From the NCBI GenBank assembly GCA_937919435.1, contig CALFRR010000262.1:1-25764 (forward strand): 25,764 nt of DNA, in the 5' to 3' direction. Origin of the DNA: an uncultured Alphaproteobacteria bacterium. Its GTDB lineage: Bacteria > Pseudomonadota > Alphaproteobacteria > Rhizobiales > Ancalomicrobiaceae. Made by a program: the position numbers and the translations under genes. The notes below the pieces were generated by a model. The model was not told the origin of the DNA. It was given only the letters and a program-made list of their open reading frames with translations, and made no database searches. This document shows, piece by piece, positions 20,640-25,764 of this stretch (its first letter is position 1; each line of letters starts with the position of its first letter).

Positions 20640-21205
20640 TGGCCGGCGACGGATCGCGCCAGATGGCGCTGGTCGAACTGCTGGCGCCGGGGCCGTGCCT
20701 GACCACGGCGGAGATGGTCGAACGCACCGGAATGACCCGCAACGACGTGGCGGATGCCTGCGTTCGCCTCGTTCGCCGCGGTTGGGTCGACCGATTGGAG
20801 CGCGGCTGCTTCACGCTGTCCGCGGAGGGACGTCGGGCTCATGCCGCGGGCGAGAGCATCACTTCGGCGCCCGGCCATCCGTTGACCCAGCGGGCGCGAC
20901 GGCCGAAGCGGCGCACGTTTCGGGACCGCGTGTGGACGGCAATCCGCATGGCGAAGAAGTTCGATCTCGGTCGGATCGAAGAGTTGGTCGACGTGCCGGC
21001 GCATCGCTCGGGACGCTTCGTGAAGGCGCTCACTCGGGCGGGCTATCTCTCCGAGTTGAGGCGTGAAGCCGGGGAGGCGCCGACCTCGAACGGTTTCAAG
21101 CGCTGGCTGCTCGTCGACGATCCCGGTCCGGCCACGCCGATCCTGAAGACCGACGGCCGCCTCTGGGACCCGAACCGTCGGGAATTCCGGGGGGGCGAAC
21201 GATGA
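20639..21205 (+). CDS. Double winged-helix early protein
   Basis: A 188-residue protein with two winged-helix-like halves: ~8-66 (LVELLAPGPCLTTAEMVERT, then DVADACVRLVRRGWVDRLE) and ~94-150 (FRDRVWTAIRMAKKFDLGRI, then HRSGRFVKALTRAGYL). It is probably DNA-binding. Such proteins commonly follow MuB in alphaproteobacterial Mu-like phages, but no function is assigned. ATG 20639 has GAGGG 7 nt upstream, against GTG 20636. Confidence 0.7.
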   Translation: MAGDGSRQMALVELLAPGPCLTTAEMVERTGMTRNDVADACVRLVRRGWVDRLERGCFTLSAEGRRAHAAGESITSAPGHPLTQRARRPKRRTFRDRVWTAIRMAKKFDLGRIEELVDVPAHRSGRFVKALTRAGYLSELRREAGEAPTSNGFKRWLLVDDPGPATPILKTDGRLWDPNRREFRGGER

Positions 21206-21594
21206 ACCGTGGACCGTCCGCCGGATATCGGTCGACCGACCATTGCGCCACGGCGAGGGAAGCCTGGGGCGCCGACGCCCCGGATTGGATCATCGCGCTC
21301 GCATCCAAGGCGAACGAGATCGGCCTGAAGCGCGTCGGCGACCTGATCGGATACAGCGGATCGAGCATCTCCGAGACCATTTCGAAGAAGTTTCGAGGCC
21401 GCTTCGACAAGGTCGAGACGGCGGTCCGTGGTGCCCTGATGGGTCTCACCGTGGAATGCCCGGGCCTCGGCAGGGCGATCGGTGTCGATCGCTGCAGTGC
21501 CCAGCAGAAACGACCCTTCTCCTCATCCAGCCCCATGGCTGCGCGCCTTTCGCGCGCCTGCCGGACCTGCCCCAACCGCGAGGTGAAATCATGA
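21202..21594 (+). CDS. HTH protein with C-terminal cysteine cluster
   Basis: A 130-residue protein. The helix-turn-helix at ~38-66 (IGLKRVGDLIGYSGSSISET) is followed by VRGALMGLTVECPGLG. Cysteines C86, C98, C120 and C123 could hold Zn or an Fe-S centre. This arrangement occurs in a conserved early-gene family of Mu-like phages. It overlaps its neighbours by 4 bp on both sides. Confidence 0.7.
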   Translation: MNRGPSAGYRSTDHCATAREAWGADAPDWIIALASKANEIGLKRVGDLIGYSGSSISETISKKFRGRFDKVETAVRGALMGLTVECPGLGRAIGVDRCSAQQKRPFSSSSPMAARLSRACRTCPNREVKS

Positions 21595-22016
21595 TGGTCT
21601 CGCAGCCTGCGTCGGCGACGATCGCCGCGCTCACCGAACATCTCGTCGAAGAGCTGGCGTCGCGCCCCTCACCCGAACCGGTGGTGATCCGCCGTGGTGT
21701 CGTCGCCCTGATCGTGTCGGCCCTCGCCGACGTCCGTGACCAGATCGAGGCGCTCGAGGAGGGCGCCGCCGCGGCCGACCGGCTGACCCAGGAACTGGCG
21801 ATCGTCCGGGCGGATCGCGAGCGGTGGCGCCTCGCGTCCGAGGCCTATCACGCCGCGTGGGGACGGGAGGTCGATCATCGGCGCTCGCCCTACCAGCCGA
21901 TGGACAAGGGGTGTCTCGAGCGGCTCCACCGCCGCGGCGTGGTCGTCGATCTCTCGGAAGTTTTCCGTCGCGAGCGTGCGCAGCCGGGGCCGGCCCCGGA
22001 AGGCGGTGCGGCATGA
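21591..22016 (+). CDS. Early coiled-coil protein
   Basis: 141 residues, not recognised. A long helix at ~46-95 (VRDQIEALEEGAAAADRLTQ and on) suggests oligomerisation. GAGG 7 nt upstream of ATG 21591. Overlaps the adjacent genes by 4 bp. Confidence 0.6.
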   Translation: MMVSQPASATIAALTEHLVEELASRPSPEPVVIRRGVVALIVSALADVRDQIEALEEGAAAADRLTQELAIVRADRERWRLASEAYHAAWGREVDHRRSPYQPMDKGCLERLHRRGVVVDLSEVFRRERAQPGPAPEGGAA

Positions 22017-22411
22017 GAAATCTCACAGTGCTCGACGGCTACCGTCTGGTCGACCGCGCCACCGTTGCGATCTGGGGAGGTCCCGGAGCGCCTGATTCCG
22101 GCGTGTTTCTCATCCCCTGTGCTGCGAGTGGACGCGATCTTCGCGTCATCGCCTCAGCGAACGACGGATGGGATCACGTCTCGGTCTCGTTGCAGAATCG
22201 ATGCCCGAACTGGTTCGAGACGGAGCACGTCAAGAGGTTGTTCTTCCGTGACGACGAGACGGCGATGCAGTTGCACGTGCCACCGTCGGATCACGTGAAT
22301 TTCCACCCTTTCTGTCTTCATCTGTGGCGGCCGCAGAATGCCGACATCCCACGCCCGCCCGCCGGCCTCGTTGGCGCGCCTCCCACCTTCAAGGAAGGCG
22401 GTGCGGCATGA
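22013..22411 (+). CDS. DUF7694-domain protein
   Basis: A 132-residue protein. Residues ~43-120 match the DUF7694 pattern: DGWDHVSVSLQNRCPNWFE, VKRLFFRDDETAMQLHVPP, FHPFCLHLWRP. The domain is common in phage early regions and its role is unknown. Overlaps its neighbours by 4 bp, with a repeated ribosome-site sequence (GAAGGCGGTGCGGC) before this and the next start. Confidence 0.75.
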   Translation: MRNLTVLDGYRLVDRATVAIWGGPGAPDSGVFLIPCAASGRDLRVIASANDGWDHVSVSLQNRCPNWFETEHVKRLFFRDDETAMQLHVPPSDHVNFHPFCLHLWRPQNADIPRPPAGLVGAPPTFKEGGAA

Positions 22412-22653
22412 AGATCCGTACCGTCTTGGGCTCTGCGGGGCTCACCGTGGCGCAGTACGACGCCCTGCGCGCCGCCAGCCGCGGGCCTCTGCACCGGGTG
22501 CGCGGCGGGTTCCGGCCGCGCGGCAGCCTGTCGCCGATCCGCACGGTCGTCGTCGAGCGCCTCGCAGCGGTCGGTGCCGTCGAAATCCAACCGCTCGCCG
22601 CGGTGATCACCGCCGAGGGTTCGCGCGTCCTCTCCGACCTGGAGGGCCGCTGA
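22408..22653 (+). CDS. Small early protein, unknown
   Basis: 81 residues. RTVVVERLAAVGAVEIQPLA and ITAEGSRVL read like the end of a small winged helix that distinguishes a post-helix wing (compare TLSAEGRR in the gene at 20639). Too short to assign. Confidence 0.55.
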   Translation: MKIRTVLGSAGLTVAQYDALRAASRGPLHRVRGGFRPRGSLSPIRTVVVERLAAVGAVEIQPLAAVITAEGSRVLSDLEGR

Positions 22654-23177
22654 TGAAACCGGTCACCACGTTCCCGGCGATCGTCGAGGCGGTCTGCGCG
22701 CGCTACGAACTGCGCCGCGAGGACCTGTTCGGCCACCGACAGACGAGCGAAATCGTTCGAGCCCGACACGTCGCGATGTGGCTCTGCCGCCGCGCGGCGG
22801 GCCTCACACTCGCCGAGATCGGCCTCAGGCTCGGCGGTCGCACGCACGCGGCGGTCATCTACGGGTGTCGGACGATCGACGAGGCGCTCGGATCGGACGG
22901 CGAGCTGCGCCACGACCTGGAGACCATCACGGCCTGCCTCCAGGCGGTCGGATCCGCCGATGCGATCGACGTCCGGCTCTGCCTCGACGCCGATCCGCTG
23001 CAGCTCGCGCTCCTCATCTGCGCCAACCCGCGCGCCGTCCACAGCGTCTCGCTCGACGACATCCGCTCGCTCGCCCGTTGCCTCGTCGGCATGGCGATCG
23101 ATGCCGGCGCGCTCACCCCGGACGGATCGGCCACCGCCGACCCGACCGATCGCACTCTCGCGGCCACGGAGGCCTGA
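22653..23177 (+). CDS. Phage-encoded DnaA domain IV-like protein
   Basis: A 174-residue protein whose residues ~5-80 match the DNA-binding domain IV of DnaA. SEIVRARHVAMWLCRR aligns with the basic-loop helix, LTLAEIGLRLGGRTHAAVIY with the signature that contacts DnaA boxes (canonical GRDHTTVLH), then RTIDEAL. There is no AAA+ domain, so it cannot open an origin itself. It may bind DnaA boxes to compete with host DnaA or mark phage DNA. Residues 81-174 are a helical domain of unknown role. TGATG overlap with the previous gene. Confidence 0.75.
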   Translation: MKPVTTFPAIVEAVCARYELRREDLFGHRQTSEIVRARHVAMWLCRRAAGLTLAEIGLRLGGRTHAAVIYGCRTIDEALGSDGELRHDLETITACLQAVGSADAIDVRLCLDADPLQLALLICANPRAVHSVSLDDIRSLARCLVGMAIDAGALTPDGSATADPTDRTLAATEA

Positions 23178-23178
23178 C

Positions 23179-23826
23179 ATGCACGAGATCACCACCCACG
23201 CCACCCCGATCGAGACGATCGGTGACAACAGCTACATGCGCGATCCCCGCGGCGCCCTGATCCCGCTGGAGACGATCGGCACGCAGGATCTGCTCTCCGA
23301 CGAGCTGATCGGCAAGGTCTTCGTCTATGCTTCGGAACTGTCGGCGCAGATCGCCCGGTTCAAGCGGCACACGTTCGACGACCTGACCGCGTTTCAGGAT
23401 CTGCTGGCGCAGGAGTACGGGGTCGCCCGGTCGGAGAAGTGGAAGGGCAACTACACGCTGACGTCAGTCAACGGCTGCAAGAAGGTGGTCGTCGCGATCG
23501 CGGAACGCATCGACTTCGGCCCCGAACTGCAGGTCGCGAAACTGCTGGTCGACGAGTGCCTGATCGAGTGGTCGGCGGACAGCAGCGCCAACCTCAGGAC
23601 GATCGTCAATAGAGCGTTCGCGGTCGACCAGCAGGGCAAGATCAACAAGGCGGAGCTGTTCTCGATCTTGCGGCTCGAGATCGACGACGAGCGCTGGAAG
23701 CGCGCGATGGGCGCGATTCGGGACTCGATCAGGGTCACCGGAACGAAGGAGTACGTGCGCTTCTACGAACGCCCGACGGCCGACGCGCCGTGGGTGCCGG
23801 TCGTCCTCGACATCGCCGCGCTGTGA
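23179..23826 (+). CDS. DUF3164 family protein
   Basis: A 215-residue protein typical of Mu-like early regions: YMRDPRGALIPLETI at the start, FDDLTAFQDLLAQEYGV, KGNYTLTSVNGCKKVVVAIA, then INKAELFSILRLEIDDERW and DSIRVTGTKEYVRFYER near the end. The family is conserved near Gam and related recombination genes, but its biochemistry is not established. The start is 1 bp after the previous stop. Confidence 0.85.
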   Translation: MHEITTHATPIETIGDNSYMRDPRGALIPLETIGTQDLLSDELIGKVFVYASELSAQIARFKRHTFDDLTAFQDLLAQEYGVARSEKWKGNYTLTSVNGCKKVVVAIAERIDFGPELQVAKLLVDECLIEWSADSSANLRTIVNRAFAVDQQGKINKAELFSILRLEIDDERWKRAMGAIRDSIRVTGTKEYVRFYERPTADAPWVPVVLDIAAL

Positions 23827-23839
23827 GGGAGGGGAACCG

Positions 23840-24160
23840 ATGGCTACTCCTCGAGAACAGGAAATTCTGTCGGCGCTCACCACTGCGTTCGAGGCCGGGC
23901 ACCGCGCCATCGTGGTGACGATCGCCGAGGACGACGTGGCGGAGACGATGTCACTGAAGATGCGATCGACGCCGGTCTCCGTCGGCGTGTTGCACGCGAC
24001 CGCAATGGTCCTCGTCGAACGGGCCATCGTGCGGGCGGTCGACATCACCGATGGCTCTGCCGGAGGGGCGTTGCCGCATCTGCGCGACGCGCTCCGCTCG
24101 CTCCAGGCGGCGGAGCAGGCTCGGAGCGAGCCGGTCGACCCCGTGATCGGGAGGGCCTGA
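23840..24160 (+). CDS. Early hypothetical protein
   Basis: 106 residues, not recognised, alpha-helical with a hydrophobic central stretch (VGVLHATAMVLVERAIV). GGGAGGGG about 6 nt upstream gives a strong ribosome site. Confidence 0.6.
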   Translation: MATPREQEILSALTTAFEAGHRAIVVTIAEDDVAETMSLKMRSTPVSVGVLHATAMVLVERAIVRAVDITDGSAGGALPHLRDALRSLQAAEQARSEPVDPVIGRA

Positions 24161-24162
24161 CC

Positions 24163-24252
24163 ATGTTCGTCGTCCTCTGGATCTTTTCCATCGTCTTCGC
24201 CGCCGGCGTCAGCTTCGTCCTCGGCGGGGTCTTCGCCTCGTCCGACACGTGA
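24163..24252 (+). CDS. 29-residue membrane microprotein
   Basis: MFVVLWIFSIVFAAGVSFVL followed by GGVFASSDT: a single transmembrane span and nothing else. GAGG 8 nt upstream and its place 2 bp after the preceding stop support translation. Function unknown. Confidence 0.5.
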   Translation: MFVVLWIFSIVFAAGVSFVLGGVFASSDT

Positions 24253-24274
24253 ACCACCGAGAGAGGAGCATCCC

Positions 24275-24706
24275 ATGCCCAAGAAATCCGCCAACCCGAT
24301 CGACGTCCATGTCGGCAGCCGCGTGCGTCTGCGCCGGATGATGACCGGTCTCAGTCAGGAACGCCTCGGCGAACACCTCGGCGTCACCTTCCAGCAGGTC
24401 CAGAAGTACGAGAAGGGCACCAACCGGATCGGCGCGAGCCGCCTGCAGGCGATCGCCCGGGTGCTGGCGGTCCCGGTGTCGTTCTTCTTCGAGGACGCGC
24501 CCGGCGGCCTGCCGATCGCCGGCGTCGAGACCTTCGACCGGTCGGCGACCGACCACGTCGTCGAGTTCCTGTCGAGCTCGGAGGGTCTGGCGCTGAACCG
24601 CGCCTTCGTCCGGATCAGGGATGCGAAGCAGCGCCGCAAGCTGGTCGAACTGGTCGCGGCGATCGCCGGCATCGAAGCCGAGATCGATCTCGCCGAGGCC
24701 GCCTGA
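24275..24706 (+). CDS. XRE-family regulator of host type
   Basis: A 143-residue protein. Residues ~8-70 are IDVHVGSRVRLRRMMTGLSQ, ERLGEHLGVTFQQVQKYEKG, TNRIGASRLQAIARVLAVPV and SFFFE. This closely resembles chromosomal regulators widespread in Hyphomicrobiales rather than phage repressors. The C-terminal half ends in a helix, DAKQRRKLVELVAAIAGIEA. GAGAGGAG upstream. It may be a captured host gene; its targets are unknown. Confidence 0.85.
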   Translation: MPKKSANPIDVHVGSRVRLRRMMTGLSQERLGEHLGVTFQQVQKYEKGTNRIGASRLQAIARVLAVPVSFFFEDAPGGLPIAGVETFDRSATDHVVEFLSSSEGLALNRAFVRIRDAKQRRKLVELVAAIAGIEAEIDLAEAA

Positions 24707-24718
24707 CCGACGCTGGGT

Positions 24719-24736
24719 GCCGGCCTTCGGGCCGGC
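24719..24736 (+). terminator. TTCG-loop hairpin after the XRE gene
   Basis: GCCGGCC-TTCG-GGCCGGC, a 7-bp GC stem with a stable tetraloop, 13 bp past the stop, followed by CCCTCCCC and no T-run. It could be a partial terminator or a processing site before the next gene. Confidence 0.45.
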
Positions 24737-24793
24737 CCCTCCCCATCGGTCTTTCTCGCGAGAGGCCGGCGGCGAGGGTGGAAGGAAACCAAC

Positions 24794-25621
24794 ATGTTTA
24801 ACGATTTCGACGACTTCGACTTCGACGACCTCGGCATGCGCCTGAAGCCGAAGGCAGCCGACCTCGTCATGACGACCATCAAGATGGGCCGCTCTCAAAC
24901 CGAGCGCGTCCAGTTCAACTTCGCTCCGGCCATTCTCGAGGAAATCCGGGGCTCCCGCTACTCGATCGGATTCGCCGTCTCGCGCCGATCGGGGGTGAGG
25001 GCCTTCCGGATCAAAGCGGACGATGCCGGTCGCTTCGAAGCGACCAAGCCGGGACGTGGCGATCGGCGGCTTCTGCGTTGCCCGCTTCCTCCGGTCGGTG
25101 TCGTGTGGGCGGAGGGTTCGGCTCTGCCGGAGTTCTACGTCGACCGCGTCGGACGCCAAATCCTCGTAGAGGTGCCCGACCTGTTCTTGCAGAAGGTGAG
25201 AGCGCTCCCGAAACCGGATTACGCGGCAGGCGGAGATCACCGGCCCGGATCGGCCTCGCGCCGGGACGACGAGGAGGTCCGGATCGCTGTGGATCGCCGG
25301 ATCAAAGAGCTGCTCGGTGCGAACGGAACGATGCCGAGAGTGATCGGAGGCCTGTCGTTCACACCTTCCGAACGGGAAATCCTCGCGACGCTGCTTTCCC
25401 ATTCTCAGGTCTCTCGCGATGGCCTGCTCGCGGCCTGCCACGATCCAGAGAAGGGCGAAGACGACAGGGATCCGCAGATCGTCAGTGTCTTCCTGTCCAA
25501 GATGAAGCCCCGGCTCACTCGCCTCGGCATCTCGATCGAGAACATCGGCGGAGGCGCGTTCCGGATGCCCCTCGACTCCAAGACGCGCCTCCGGGCTTTG
25601 GCGAAGGAGAACGAGGCATGA
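24794..25621 (+). CDS. Acidic-tail protein with C-terminal winged helix
   Basis: A 275-residue protein. The start MFNDFDDFDFDDL is strongly acidic and aromatic. A folded middle (about 25-135) of unknown family is followed by a linker. Then comes a domain at ~188-262 (FTPSEREILATLLSHSQVSR, then VSVFLSKMKPRLTRLGISIE, NIGGGAFRM) with the layout of the OmpR/PhoB winged helix, including the final hairpin. There is no receiver domain. It is probably a phage transcription regulator acting before the late genes. GGAAGGAAACC upstream supports the ATG. Confidence 0.6.
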   Translation: MFNDFDDFDFDDLGMRLKPKAADLVMTTIKMGRSQTERVQFNFAPAILEEIRGSRYSIGFAVSRRSGVRAFRIKADDAGRFEATKPGRGDRRLLRCPLPPVGVVWAEGSALPEFYVDRVGRQILVEVPDLFLQKVRALPKPDYAAGGDHRPGSASRRDDEEVRIAVDRRIKELLGANGTMPRVIGGLSFTPSEREILATLLSHSQVSRDGLLAACHDPEKGEDDRDPQIVSVFLSKMKPRLTRLGISIENIGGGAFRMPLDSKTRLRALAKENEA

Positions 25622-25764
25622 CCTGGATCACCCGCTCCCTACCGCCCGAGGCTGAAGATCCGCCTCCCGAGCCGCCCGGAGAGATCGCCCGGCTCGAAGC
25701 CGAGCGGGCGCAGCTCTCCGCCGAGGTCCGTCGCGGCATCCGCTCCCGGCGACAGGAGCGGATC
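25618..25764 (+). CDS. Partial early gene at the right edge
   Basis: The first 49 residues are visible: MTWITRSLPPEAEDPPPEPP, then a charged helix (IARLEAERAQLSAEVRRGIR). It starts in an ATGA overlap with the previous gene and runs off the window. Not recognised. Confidence 0.55.
   Translation, partial: MTWITRSLPPEAEDPPPEPPGEIARLEAERAQLSAEVRRGIRSRRQERI

Larger units (their letters stand above)
13872..25764 (+). mobile_element. Outer Mu-like prophage, left/early part, continues past the window
   Basis: The order is leftward conversion and repressor genes, operator region, Ner, MuA, MuB, then many small early genes, all as in transposable phages. No late genes or right end are visible before the window ends. 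The first 30 bp of the prophage lie at 4433-4462, separated by the inserted element. Confidence 0.85.

Overview
The window looks like a high-GC alphaproteobacterial chromosome, probably Hyphomicrobiales (Rhizobiales). This rests on the base composition, a short NDUFS4-type complex I accessory subunit, a tandem cold-shock-domain protein, and the style of the MarR and XRE regulators. Bases 1-4432 are ordinary host DNA: the N-terminal part of a MarR-type regulator with a clear operator, glyoxalase I, a sirtuin deacylase, a double cold-shock protein, an exported DUF192 protein, a tiny exported protein, tRNA-Pro(TGG), the NDUFS4-like subunit and tRNA-Arg(TCT).

From 4433 to the right edge the DNA is mobile, and two related Mu-like transposable elements appear to be nested. 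The outer prophage starts at 4433 (TGTGACCCGCAA). Thirty base pairs inside that end a second element has inserted: 4463-13866, 9404 bp, with termini TGTA...TACA and a direct duplication of GGCGG on both sides (4458-4462 and 13867-13871). Removing the insert and one GGCGG restores an outer left end that aligns with the inner element's own left end. In both, GGCGGAAAA ends exactly 76 bp from the terminus. The inner right end has two abutting 22-bp sites, as in the R1-R2 arrangement of phage Mu.

The inner element has no transposase, MuB, portal, terminase, sheath, tube or baseplate gene. It carries a regulator with only a MuA-type DNA-binding domain, a coiled-coil protein, a ribbon-helix-helix protein, a Mor/C-type activator, the major capsid protein (gpT), protease/scaffold (gpI/Z), two unknown proteins, a tail assembly chaperone pair joined by a probable -1 frameshift, the tape measure protein and an exported cargo protein. 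These genes are intact, and they include the ones that set head size and tail length. The element is either a deletion derivative of a Mu-like phage or, more interestingly, a Mu-like phage satellite. At least five near-perfect 26-33 bp palindromes, plus a degenerate copy, are scattered through it and were not seen elsewhere in the window.

The outer prophage (13872 onward) shows the normal left-to-right early order of a Mu-like phage. A lipoprotein, an ORF6C-domain protein and an XRE repressor point left. After an operator region come Ner, small genes, a CII-like regulator, MuA transposase, MuB ATPase, and a tightly overlapping run of small early genes. That run includes a DnaA domain IV protein, DUF7694 and DUF3164 proteins, an XRE regulator and a winged-helix protein. 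It continues past the right edge, so its late genes and right end are not visible.
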